Shown: positions 11,200-21,830 of the stretch, piece by piece
How positions within the stretch are numbered: the stretch's first letter is position 1
How the letters are laid out: the number at the start of each line of letters is the position of its first letter
From: Buxus sempervirens
Taxonomy: Eukaryota > Streptophyta > Magnoliopsida > Buxales > Buxaceae
Length of the DNA: 64,000 bases
Assembly: GCA_947561395.2 (NCBI GenBank)
Contig: OX387187.1
Location: 20,751,829-20,815,828 of the forward strand
Direction: 5' to 3'
Position numbers and translations under genes: made by a program
The notes under the pieces: generated by a model
Seen by the model: the letters and a program-made list of their open reading frames with translations, nothing else
What the model was told of the DNA's origin: nothing
The model's database searches: none

Positions 11200-12554
11200 T
11201 TAAAAAAAAAAAAAGAAAAGCATGAAAAATTCAAAAAAGAAATTCCCTGTATTAACTGTGCATATCTCATAATTGTAAAAAATGGAAAGAAAAGAATAAG
11301 ATACCCTCCTGATCCACTCGTCGTAGTCCCCAACTACCGTAAGTCCCTCTGCATCCTTCCATTGATCAAAGTGGTCAACATCGAACTCGGGCAGGAGGAT
11401 GATAGGACCAACGGGAAGAGGATGAACTGGAATACGAGGTACACCAGTGTGCTGATAGTACAGTCGCTCGCCTAAATACATAACCCTACCAAGTCTCCCA
11501 AGGAAACACTGGTAGGGCTGACGTCAGAGATCTCGATCAAAAGCATCCTGTACTATAAGCTCACGAGCAACCCCGTCATCCACATCCTCAAAGCGTGTTA
11601 ACAAGAGCTACAACAAAAGAGGAATGTCAGGTATAAACGAGGCATGGAGGAAAGAGACAAGAGATAAAGGGTGAAGGAATTTTACGTCGGATCGTCGAGA
11701 ACAGTCCAAGTGAACCCGAGCAGAACGGAGCTAACTCCTATCTGCATGCCTATCAAGCACGGACCACCGTATAGCTACAGGGAACTCAGCAGCATCAGGC
11801 ACAGGGGATGGACGAAAATATGTTACGTAGGTATACATGAATATCTAGCAAAAGAGAAATCAGTCAGGGGTGGAAAGATAAAATTTTGGAATAAAATAAA
11901 GCAAATGCATTCAATACCTGTAAGATTTGCCAGAAAAAGCGGCAGCTAACACCATCTCCCCTTGGAGTAGCCAAACCTCGGATGGCTCGGCATAATCCGG
12001 CTAAGATAGTCCCGTATATAAGCCGACCCCATGCTAGCTGCATAGTCTGACAGAAGTCTCTCAGGGCATCCAAGAAGAGAGGACTAACCACAGTTGTGTC
12101 CTCCTAGAAGAGACAGCTCCCGAGCATCAGCAAGAAAATATGCCGGAATAGTAGTGCAAAGTCCTCATCCTCCCCGATAATGGTCGCATGCCTCCCACCA
12201 AAGCGATCAGTAAGGCTATGGTGCAGCCAGCTGAGAGATCCGGCTGCTCCTCCCATCCTAGGCATCGTTGGGTAAGACCTCATATCCCAGGAGAGAGTTA
12301 ATCCTTGCATTAGAAGGCTGATCCATCACGATAGTCCGCCCCACCAAAGGGATGCTAGTGATCATAGCAAAATCAGAGGGACGAATCTTAAGCTCGACAT
12401 CTGGCAAATGGAAGGACTGCGTATCAGGGAAATATTGCTCCATCATGGCATAAATAAGAGGGCGATCAGCTTGGAATGATGGAATGAGGACGAAGTGGTT
12501 GAAGTGGCACCGACTAAACTCTCGTCTAAGCGCGGGAGAAAGCATCCGAATCAT
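11200..12554 (-). pseudogene. plant mobile domain (PMD) protein remains
   Basis: Minus-strand segments at 12258-12554 (LIYAMMEQYFPDTQSFHLP, then a GRTIVMDQ block), 12104-12310 (FALLFRHIFLLMLGSCLF, the hydrophobic helix of PMD), 11864-12091 (LAWGRLIYGTILAGLCRA, matching the family's 'aWG.a.la.LyraL' block) and 11200-11481 (YLGERLYYQHTG). Together they follow the order of the aminotransferase-like plant mobile domain, which in plants occurs in host MAIN/MAIL proteins and as cargo of Mutator-like and gypsy elements. It lies on the same strand as and upstream of the DUF7745-like frame. Reading is not continuous; broken copy. Confidence 0.7.
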
Positions 12555-12860
12555 GGTTTATCGAGAGATATTGCATAAACTGTGTTTTCACCGAATCATG
12601 CATGTGTTGCTTACTGAGACATTCGTCTCACAGTTGCTTTCTATCTTATTTTTCAGATCCATCAACGTCCGGTGTGAAGGACCGGGCTGGGGATAGAGGC
12701 AATTATAAAACTATAGGGTATAGAGAGGAAGACTACTATAGGCCCTAGGATTTTCTTTTGTTAGTACATGTATAGTTTTGAATGGTAAAACCTTCACACT
12801 TGAGAGGGGTGAGTAGTCACCCAATATTTTGTAACCAACTCTCATGTTTCATTTCATTTC

Positions 12861-12917
<57 letters not shown>

Positions 12918-13070
12918 CACTTTTGATATGCACAAGTATGAACTGTCTGCACTTGCACTTGTATAGAAAAGTTTTAAAATCCTTCGTGTTTTGTTGAGTA
13001 TAAAGGCCCACTTGCCACAGTCTGGGATGGGTAGTGCCTTGGAGGGGCAGACTTGGTTCCGGGTCGTGAC
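12555..13070 (+). mobile_element. LTR fragment, Del/Tekay-like
   Basis: The right end reads GGTTCCGGGTCGTGACA, a usual 3' terminus of Del/Tekay LTRs, and TTACTGAGACATTCGTCTCA near 12610 resembles the palindromic leader block of that group. Left end not found. Contains an AT microsatellite. Fossil fragment. Confidence 0.5.
12863..12914. repeat. (AT)n microsatellite
   Basis: Uninterrupted AT dinucleotides for about 50 bp. Confidence 0.98.
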
Positions 13071-14311
13071 ATTTTCCATCAGAAAATGACATGAGGAAGA
13101 AACATACCAAGAAATACAATTCCAAAAATAAAGAAAAATAATAAAATAAAATAAACAACCACAATAGAGTTTCAATAAAATAATAAAATAATGTAATCAA
13201 CAAAACTAAAAGATCAATTCGCAAGCAGATAATTGAATCAAAATAACAGAAACCAAGCACATAAAATAAGCAAATAAGAAAAATTAGTATCTAATGAATC
13301 AAATAACAAATAACAAATAATAAAAAAAAAATTAGTGGAGTTTGGCCAACCATGGCTGAGCTGTACAAAACATAGATTCGGTGTTTCCATTTTTCTTTCT
13401 TTATTGCCTTCTCTTTTCTAATTTATGGTTCCTCCTTCATTAGAAGGCCAAAATGTTTTGCAAGCATTGGGATACCTTTACTATATAACATTGGGTCATT
13501 ACATAACTTTTGCTACAATTGACCAATATCTATATATATTAATGATGTATATATAATGAAGCAAAATCAAGTAAACTAATGAACAGAATATCGGTTTCAC
13601 AGAACAGGAATGAAAATGAATAATAAAACAAAACGTAAAGCAAGCAGAGGATTGGCAAATTCAGGGAGTAAAAGTAGTTAGCTCCATCAAAGAAGGCAGA
13701 TCAAGACTCTCTCATCTAAGATTGGGAGTCAGAAGTTGGAGTTGCCAAGATTGAGTTCTAGTTGAAAGAGAGGAGACATTGCAGTATAGAGCGTAGGGAG
13801 AGGAAAAGGAAGTGTCCGACCATGTGATTAAGGCGGAGTTGTGTGAGCACCAGGCCATGGGAGAATATCCATTGGGGTTATCTGGGTACTGTTCTTCAAG
13901 TTACCATTCTGAGGAGGAGGAAAGATGCTTGTTAGAACACAATTTGGTTTTCAACAGAGGAGAAAAAGGATCTACTAATTGTCGGGAAACATCTAAAATG
14001 ACGAAAGGATGTCAGGAATCAATGAGCAATCAGGCCATAGTAGAACAGGAAGAGGAGATTGAGATCAATGAAGGACAAGATATAAAAGTAACTGAGGCAT
14101 CTGTGTGGACAGGTATGAAAGAAATCGTCTGAAATGAAAGTACAGATTATGGATAATCAAGGACGTTGAATCTTGGCGCAAGAAGCAGTAGATAGATACT
14201 GGGAGAAGAAGGAAAGTTCTTCCAATTCAGCTCCGGCATCTCTGTCTCTGTCTTAGTCTCAGGCTCAGGCTCCCACTCCTCCTCATGTGTCTCTACAACA
14301 TAAACTCTCGT
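13071..14311. other. unassigned AT-rich stretch
   Basis: No gene or complete element recognised. A 106-codon plus-strand frame (13812-14132) is acidic and low in complexity, with no recognised domain, and is probably chance or a remnant. Confidence 0.4.
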
Positions 14312-15500
14312 CTATTGTAACTGCAGAGTGGGTGCCGGCTGACTCTGTACCCCTCTCTGTGTTGCTTCTCTACCCTGGGTTTTCCTGTCCCATTTGTGCT
14401 CTTTGTGCTGGCTGTTGAAACTGTGGTCTCTGAGAAATCGTTGGCACTGGTGCCAACGGTGCATCAAGATGCTGAGATCGCCTAACAGCCAAGGGTTGAT
14501 ATGTAGGTGGATAGGAGCACTCATGGAAGTGGTGGCCCGCCTGACCACATCTGTAGTACGTCCCTGGGGTTGCCGTACAAGGACCCGAAACGTGATGCTT
14601 ACCACATCTGACACAACCCCTAGTAGCGGGCCTGGCAATCTGACTGCCTGAAGGCTCTCCTTTGAACATCTCCCTCGGCCTCTTGCTCCCACTAGGGAAG
14701 CCCCTCTGCTCCACTGGCCTAAATGGCGGTTTGGCCCTGCTCAATCCTACTCAGGTCTCAATATCCCTCTCTAATCTAGTGGCCTGGCGCACTATATCAC
14801 TGTACTCTATGCAGATGAATACAGTCAGCATATTCCGGATGTCTGGAATCAATCCCCTCTCAAAGTGTGCAGTCTTCCTCCTCTCATCCTGCACCATGTG
14901 GGGTGTAAATCTAGACAACTCCGAAAATCTCACCTCATACTGAGCCACAGTCTAACTCCCCTGAGTGATGTCCATAAACTTCCTCTCCTTCTGTAGACGA
15001 AACTCGTCTGAAAAATACTCCCCAAGGAATGTCTCCGTGAACCTATCCCACGTCATATGAATAGCATGTGGGTCCTGCCTCCTCACAGCTCTCCACTAGT
15101 GAGCTACCTTCCCCTCAAACAAAAACGCGGCTAATCTCACCCTTCTGTTATCAGGGCAGTCCATCGCCTCGAATATCCACTCGACCCTCAGAAGCCACCT
15201 CTCGGCCTCCATCGGATCTGGAAATCCACTAAAAATTGACGGATCCATCTTACGTAACTGTTCTAAGTCCCGTGCCGTCTGTATCTCTCCAGGATGTCTT
15301 GGTGCATCCCTGTGTCAATTTCCTCCTCCATTCTCATTTCCATTTTGACTTAGCCTTTCCTCTCTCTCCTTGGTGAGAGGATCTGCCAAGGTACCCACCA
15401 TAGCCCAAATGCCACCACCAGGTGGTGGGGCATCCTACTGCTACTGCTCCTCGGCCTCATCTGGCCTCTTTACAGGAATGTCGACTTGTGCTCGTTGTCC
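14312..15500 (-). mobile_element. Ty3/gypsy gag remains (minus strand)
   Basis: The minus strand encodes a retrotransposon gag block (VAQYEVRFSELSRF-like near 14940, with the family's 'Yl..F..Ls.f.p....de..k...F..GL'), followed by a zinc knuckle CVRCGKHHVSGPC and YYRCGQAGHHFHEC (about 14500-14610). Together with the PBS and LTR to the right this is the 5' end of a chromovirus-like element; pol is not present in the window. Broken in several places. Fossil. Confidence 0.8.
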
Positions 15501-15620
15501 TCTACCAGCCATCTGCAAAATTCAAAATTTCAATTATTAGGATTAATAAATTCTAAGGGTTCTATCTATCGAGCTCACAATCCTATACCCTCCTATGGCT
15601 TGCTACCTAAGGTTAGGACC

Positions 15621-15636
15621 TATTGCTTTGATACCA
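15621..15636 (-). other. primer-binding site (initiator Met tRNA type)
   Basis: On the minus strand TGGTATCAAAGC follows the LTR end after a short gap; it matches the usual plant initiator-methionine primer site TGGTATCAGAGC at all but one base. It fixes the orientation of the TGTAACGCCCC LTR family. Confidence 0.75.
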
Positions 15637-15640
15637 TCTC

Positions 15641-16605
15641 TGTAACGCCCCGAACCCGGGTCTATGCAAAATAGGCACCCAACCCGAATCCGAAGTGTTA
15701 CTGGGCCCAAAACATCTAATTACCAGACAATTAAATATAATTCATTTAACAATTAATATCAGAGTGCAAAGGTTTATCATCTATAAAAACCAATAAGTGT
15801 GGATAAAAGTGTCATCCAAACCATCACATCAAAATAAATCAAAGTCTGGTAAATGGGTTCTATCACTCTCACTCTCATAAACATCCAATCCATAAAATAA
15901 ACAAATAAATAATCAATGTTTCAATCGACTGTATCAACCTTAAATCTAACTACTCAGGATAGTAATAATCCTCTGGAAGAAAATCTGCAAACTCACCCTA
16001 AGAACCAAACCCCAAGTCTCCCTCACGCGTATCAGCTAAAAAACAAAACATAGATGAGATACAAATATTCTAGTAGGTAACACTATGCATGAATAAACAG
16101 TTTATACATAAAAATAGTCATGCTTTCATGCTCGATAAAGTAAACAAGAAAATAGGATACAATCTCAGTAAATAAAATAGTAATCAAATAAAGACATTTC
16201 AACATATATAATCTTTCCATCAACATGATTTTCAACACAAGTGTAATAAGCAAAACCAAAACCAACTATCATATGTCTTTGTAAGACTCATGAAGATAAA
16301 CAGGCCTTTAACAAGAAACTCTCCATTCACTATGCCACCATGCGACTTAGGAGCGAAGCTAGTAAAATCCTCAAACTCGTATGAAAACTGAGACATGAGG
16401 CTTAGACATCGACTTATTGCGCACAAAACTCACGGAGTTCGGTACATACCACCCAAGCATGTAGCCCCTGAATCTGAACATAGGGATGGCCGCTAATCTG
16501 CGCATACAGGGGACTCACCACCAACTCAAATCTGAAATGAGACCCTATTGACATAAAGACCTCCCAAAGCAAACTAATTTGCAAAGGAAACGCGAGGGAT
16601 CAAAC
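15641..16605 (-). mobile_element. partial 5' LTR of the gag-bearing element
   Basis: Begins (plus strand) TGTAACGCCCCGAACCCGGG and shares long stretches with 46143-47048, e.g. the CACCATGCGACTTAGG and GCAAAGGAA blocks. Similarity fades near 16605. Reads on the minus strand, as the primer site shows. Confidence 0.7.
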
Positions 16606-17183
16606 AATTTAACTTTTTCAAAAAATGTTTAGTTTTTTATTTAACTTCTTAAAAATGTTGAAATATAACTTTTCTACTTTTAAAAAGTCACTTTTTAAAC
16701 TATTTTACTAAACTAACTTTTTATAAATTTTTAAATTTTCTACTTTGGAAAGTTATACCAAAGGAAGCCTTAATTTACAATTAGTTCTAATGCTGAACAG
16801 AAGACTTCATGGCAATTTTCAATACCAAGAAAACACTTTAACCATCCTGAATATAACTCATCGATAATTGTAACGATAATTTCATAATGTGAAATGTCAA
16901 ACTAGTGGATCCATGTGCATATTGCACGCATATAAGAAATTTCCATGGAATAGTTTGAGGTCATGTCATTTCCTTTCCAGAGGTTGTAATTTTTTAAATA
17001 GAATTAGCTAAATAATAAATAACTTTTTATTTGGTGTGGAATTAATTGACTATTAAAGAATAATTACCAAGTCGTTTATACAATTAACAATATTCCTAAA
17101 TAGACCTGCACTTAGTTTTGAAAAATCTGGAACCTAAGCATGTTGAATGAGTCATTGTATTGGATTGTTGGATATAGGCATAC
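16606..17183. other. AT-rich spacer, possible MITE remnant
   Basis: Contains AACTTTTT/AAAAAGT inverted stretches (16608-16760) ending in ACCAAAGGAAGCC, reminiscent of MITEs, but no target duplication was found. No gene seen. Confidence 0.3.
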
Positions 17184-17766
17184 TGTTAGCACTTGATTTT
17201 TGCACCCTTTAAAATGCAGAAAATAAAAATTTCAATTAAAAAGTCAAACCCTGAGGGGGTAAAAAAATTTGACTTTTTGATCCAAGAAGAATTGGCCATC
17301 AAACTTCCTCTCTTTGAAAAGAGCATTCCGACACGGTTCCAACGCAACCGAGTTTGCTGGAATTAGAGTCCAGATGAGAAAGTTATGAGTTAGTCAAACT
17401 TTTGAGGGAGTGAAAGTTGACTTTTTGCTCGACCCTAATTCAACTGCCCAATTTGATCCCATTGGATAGAGCGTTCTGAGCTGATTCCAACGACACTAAG
17501 TTTGCGGAAATCGAACATCGGATAAAAAAGTTATGGGCAGTTGAAGTTTCAAGAAAGCTGCCCATGTGGCAAAACAGTAGCAAAAAAGCAGAATAAATGA
17601 ATAAAATAAATAAAATAATTGTTTATAGAAAATATTTTAATTTTTAATAATATTTTAATAAAAATCTAAGATTTTTTAATATAATAATCAATAAAATCGG
17701 AATCAAATCTTAATATAAGTCAAATTGAATAATGGGTTGAAATCCAAACATTTAAAAAACATGCAT

Positions 17767-17916
17767 GACCGTATTTTAAATGCGGCCAAGGCACGACTAC
17801 ACTTAAAATGCGGTCATGGCCTTCTAGAAGCGGGACATGCGTCCTGTACGGCAACAGCTGGTGGATTTGGCGTGATTTCGCGCACATGGGCGGCCGATCG
17901 CATTTCAAATGCGGTT
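17767..17916. repeat. 21-nt palindrome modules (upstream array)
   Basis: Modules at 17767-17787 and 17795-17815 are 28 bp apart (7-nt spacer), and a third lies at 17896-17916, off that phase. The arms are variants of GACCGCATTT and AAATGCGGTC. Confidence 0.85.
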
Positions 17917-18744
17917 ACGAAACAACCCCCCCATTCTTTGCAAGGTTGATCCCAAACCTGGACCCCCACAGCCCCTCTACTCTCCCTCTTGGCCTTTTCC
18001 ATGTCCAAACCCTGTCCAGACTCTGCCACTTCCAAAACTAAATCCCAAAATACCCAAAACACCCCTAGATTATGCCCTTTCCACCTACTTGCAGCCTTTT
18101 TTAACCCAAAAGAAAGGAACCTCTTCTCAAGTTCATTTCGGGAAATTCATTGGAGTGCGGAAGCATTGCCGAAATCACTCGGCGAACTACAACATACCAA
18201 AACAAGCAAGTGGTGATATTGTAAGCATTCCTACAGCTTTGCATTTAACATAAGTGGAATGTAATTATTTTTGATATCTTTCCAAGTTTCTTTTCTATAT
18301 TTTGCTTTTGCCATATCATTTCTAACATGTTTGTTATGTTTGGCATGTCATGAGAGATCCTACGTAAGGTGGGAATCTATGCAAAATGGGAGGAGGGTGA
18401 TTTCATAAAAAGTCTAAAAAAAAAATGTCCGAACTAACATAAAGTTTATTTCATGCACTCATCAAAGGAAGGAATTGAATTCCTCCTAAATCCTCCCATG
18501 TATCCCTATGTTCTCTCCCTCTCTTTCCCTTCTTGGTAATGACTACAGATGGTTAAAAAGGGACTTTGCTTCTTCAAGAAAAACAAAGATTCGAAAAGGA
18601 GGAAAAGAAGACTTTTTAGACGATGTGAAGCAAATGTACTACTGTAGAAAAGCTAAGAACTCCAACAGAAGTCGCCGGAACCCCCAAGAAGACAGCCAAA
18701 CTGATCCTGGCCGAAATCGGCACAAAATTGTAAAAGCAGGTGAA

Positions 18745-18849
18745 AACCGTATTTGAAATACAGTTCAGGCATGACTGTATTTGATATATGGTCTGGCTTG
18801 AACCGTATTGTATTTACGGTTCAGACTAGACCGTATAGTGAATGCGGTC
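18745..18849. repeat. 21-nt palindrome modules every 28 bp (downstream array)
   Basis: Four modules start at 18745, 18773, 18801 and 18829, an exact 28-bp period with 7-nt spacers CAGGCAT, TGGCTTG and CAGACTA. Arms are variants of AACCGTATTT/AAATACGGTT and GACCGTAT/ATGCGGTC, the same word as the upstream array 1 kb away. Confidence 0.93.
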
Positions 18850-19498
18850 AAATAAAAAAATAACTTAAAAATCAATTTTTTCGGCCCGGTTGGACTTGAT
18901 CCGACCCGTACCGTCTTGGCCTGACCCTTCCAGCTATTTGGGCTATTCTTAGCCCATTGGTAGACTGTGGGCCTAAATGGGCCCACCAAGACCTTCCTAG
19001 GCCCATAAATGGGGCCCACATTTTGACCGGCCCAAAACCAAGCCCGTTTTCAACAAACAAGCCCAAGGCCTTTGCTTAAGTGCTATTGGGCCAAATCCAA
19101 GCCCTCTGAGCCTTTAAAATGCTTAATTAATTCCATAAACAAATCCAAACAATAAGGGTTACCCAATAACCCTACTGGGCCTCTGGCCCAAACCCAATCT
19201 TGGCATCCAACAGGCTTTTCAACAGCGCTTGTATCCGACCCACTTTACTTAAATAAAAAGATGCAAAATGAAATAAAAAGGGGTCCACACCATTAGAGGG
19301 TCTTGTAAGACCAAAAAAGTGGCACATTGGTCTAGGAAGGGTGAAATGGACTCAAAAAACCAGGGAGACCCGAGGGACCCATCAGACCGATGGGGCGGGC
19401 TGGGGTGTCTTCGGACTTCCCCGGACGTAACCGAGGACTTAGCTAGATCTCTAATAAGCTGCAGACCAGACTTAGATCCGGATAGGCAATCCTTGTGT

Positions 19499-19529
19499 CT
19501 GCCTGCACCTCTCAGGCAGTGACGACTCC
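19499..19529 (+). other. conserved LTR hairpin plus TGACGACTCC box
   Basis: Arms CTGCCTG (19499-19505) and CAGGCAG (19513-19519), 7-nt loop, then TGACGACTCC. Confidence 0.85.
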
Positions 19530-19601
19530 GAAAGTCCCGAGGCATGCACGAACCCACGTGGGCCCTATGTGCGATCTAGGTTTTTAGGTACGCACACATA
19601 C

Positions 19602-20775
19602 TAATGGCAAATTATGATTCTACGTGTCAATTGAATTGAGATTTTTTTTAATTAAAAAAAAAGCTGCTTGCCATGTGAGCAAGAACTTGGGTGCAAAAGA
19701 TGGGATGAAATTGTCTGTTACTTTTGGCTGAATTGCAGATGCTTCCCATGTGGAATATCTTACAGTTAGTGCTTTTTACTTTTTTTTTTTAAAATGTTTT
19801 ATATGAGATCCACTTAGAAAACATTAACTGTGGGATGCTCCATGTAGAAGCCTACTCTAGCAGCAAGCTGCACTTCAATCAAATCACAGACAACTTAATT
19901 CCTAAAAAAGTTTCACTTTTTAATGAAGAAAAAAATGTGCTTGCTGATGTGACAAGCACTTGTTAGGTATTGTCGAGCCCTATTACGAATTTGATGGTAG
20001 ATGATCTCAATCCTCCTCAACTATGCTTATTTTTAACTTGCATGGTTTCTTGGGGGTGGAGATTTACCAACATTCGAAATTTCAATAAAGGTGATCTTCC
20101 TAACCGGGCCCTGGAGGGGTATTATATAAACCTTGCCAACATATATAATAGACTTTACCTTATAGGATTTGGCTATTGTATGAGCTATGTCGCTTTACAT
20201 CAACTAATATGTGCACTACGTAGGAAATCAAAAGAGAGAATTGTTCCTTGGGGTGATTAATTAGGTCTAAGTTTTGTTTTCCTACTTTTTCTTTCCAAGA
20301 TGCTCATTAGATTTTTGGAATAATTGAATAACAGCATATTCTTCCACCTTTGATGCTTAGATAGCTCCAATGCTTCCATGATAACAACATTATGGCCGTT
20401 CTGGTAAATCAAAGCATCTATGCTTAATCTCTTTGAAAGCTATTTTGTTATATTCACCAATTTTTCTAATAATAGTAGATTATTGTTATTGACTTGAAAT
20501 ATAAAACTAATTGAGCAAGTTTGAGTTTACCAAAATTCGATAGTTTAATAAAGTGGGCAACTTGCCCACTTAAAACTAATTAAGTGGGCAAGTTTGAGCT
20601 AATAAACCATTAAGTGAGTTGGTTTTCTTCCTGCCTCCAACATGTTCAATAAATTAAATCTTTTGGTTTGGTTACAACCTGTTTACATACCGAGTCAACC
20701 TGACCTATATTCAATTCGACCCAACCCATGGCCATTTCAAACTCAACATTACGTATGGATTGACAGCTAACTTGC
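19602..20775. other. intergenic, nothing recognised
   Basis: AT-rich DNA without family matches. A 96-codon plus-strand frame at 19970-20260 shows no recognisable domain and no supporting splice or promoter signals. Confidence 0.4.
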
Positions 20776-20934
20776 CATAGAACCAGCGTTTTCAGTTTCG
20801 GCGTGCCGCCGAGATATCGCTGCGGACCTGTCTAGTGGCACGTTTCGCTAGCCAGGTGCCGCTCATTCAAATCTCCGACGAAAAATTTGATTGTTTCGTC
20901 GGCACGCTGCGGCGTGCCGACGAAACTGAAAACC

Positions 20935-21233
20935 ATTTCCACGGCAGCTACTGTAATGCTGGAAATTCTCAATTGACGACAGAAAAGCGGTATTCCGACG
21001 CTAAGGCAGGAGACCATTTCATTGTTGAAGACCTTCTTGACTTCTCCAATGAAGATGCCGTTTTCGCTGATGGAACCTTCAATTCCGTCACCGGAAATTC
21101 GACGGATTCTTCGACTCTCATGTTCGTCGATAGTTGCAATTCCTCGTTTTCCGGTTGTGATCCTCACTTTCCTACCGACGTTGCTTGCCGAACTTACTCT
21201 GATGCTCAATTTTCTGGAGACCTCTGCGTTCCG
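20935..21233 (+). pseudogene. captured first-exon fragment of a GATA transcription factor
   Basis: The plus frame reads GDHFIVEDLLDFSNEDA, then DGTFNSVTGNSTDSST and AQFSGDLCVP. This is the N-terminal part of subfamily-I plant GATA factors (GATA5/9/12 type), ahead of their YDDLAELEWLS motif. It stops at GTAATG, looking like the donor of the gene's first intron, so the zinc finger is absent. The upstream Met codons belong to the transposon. Cannot make a DNA-binding protein. Confidence 0.8.
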
Positions 21234-21374
21234 GTAATGTCAAAACGCAAAATGACGGAAAAATCTGTATTTTGCTTGTGAAATTCAACTTTACTTTCAC
21301 AATTGAGAAAAAGAAGAATGAATCCTGTTTTCTTTCCGTGCTTGAACGTTCTCGTCCTCATTTTTTAGAGTATC

Positions 21375-21525
21375 TGCAAGACTGCAAGAAGTGAGATTGC
21401 AAAGGGAAAGGAACGAATTCTTGCAGAATTTGATCGAAGAGCATCAAAGAACAAGGAACGATACAAACAAGTATTTGATTGATGTTTTGTTGTCGCTTCA
21501 AGAATCTGAGGAGTCTTTCTTGTAA
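21375..21525 (+). pseudogene. captured cytochrome P450 fragment (CYP81-like)
   Basis: The frame encodes FLQNLIEEHQRTRND and LIDVLLSLQESE, which correspond to the F-G region helix and 'L(I/D)..LLSLQE' block of CYP81-type P450s. It begins soon after an acceptor-like TTTTTTAG (21360-21367) and ends at a consensus donor GTAAGT. Heme-binding and I-helix regions are missing. Confidence 0.65.
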
Positions 21526-21830
21526 GTCCTCTCTCTCCCCAACTCTCCATCTCTCCAACAGATTTGCAGAGCCTCTATGTCTGCAATTTCTGAATGATGG
21601 CGGTCGAAATTTCGTCGGCAGCATCGGCGTGCCGACGAAATTTCGGCAAAACAGAAAAAAAATCGTTTTTTTAAGCCAAACAACAGAGAAATCGTTTTTT
21701 CCGCCGTTCCGGCGATTTTTCACCGACGTGCCGCCGGCGTGCCGTTTTTTTCAATGAGCGACACGCATGTCGATATCGAAACTGTAATCCTTGCATAGAA
21801 CATACATGAAATTTAATCGCAGAAAATCCT

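Larger units (their letters stand above)
17184..19596 (+). mobile_element. solo LTR, Tat-type TGTTAGCAC family
   Basis: Starts TGTTAGCACTTGATTTTTGC and ends GGTACGCACA. The 5-bp repeats CATAC at 17179-17183 and 19597-19601 are a perfect target duplication. It holds two phased palindrome arrays of 21-nt modules and, near the 3' end, the shared hairpin plus TGACGACTCC box. No internal domain. Confidence 0.93.
20784..21793 (+). mobile_element. Pack-hAT transposon with captured gene pieces
   Basis: An 8-bp direct repeat CATAGAAC flanks it (20776-20783 and 21794-21801), the hAT target size. The inverted ends are CAGCGTTTTCAGTTTCG and, from the right, CAAGGATTACAGTTTCG (13 of 17 matching). It has two long perfect hairpins: TTTCGTCGGCACGC/GCGTGCCGACGAAA (about 20893-20925) and GAAATTTCGTCGGCA/TGCCGACGAAATTTC (about 21606-21645). 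No transposase is encoded; the interior is filled by fragments of a GATA factor gene and a P450 gene, both in plus orientation. Non-autonomous. Confidence 0.82.

Noticed and set aside
13812-14132. 106-codon plus-strand frame as a gene
   Set aside because: No recognised domain, acidic low-complexity composition, no promoter or splice signals, and it lies among element remnants.
12555-15641. Pairing the LTR fragment ending at 13070 with the LTR at 15641 as one complete element around the gag
   Set aside because: The termini differ (GGGTCGTGACA versus CGTTACA) and no shared sequence was found, so they are separate elements.
18745-18849. 21- and 25-nt module lengths as small-RNA units
   Set aside because: The lengths coincide with small-RNA sizes, but modules are palindromic DNA units on a rigid period; no evidence links them to Dicer products.
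19970-20260. 96-codon plus-strand frame as a gene
   Set aside because: No family resemblance and no supporting signals; likely chance.
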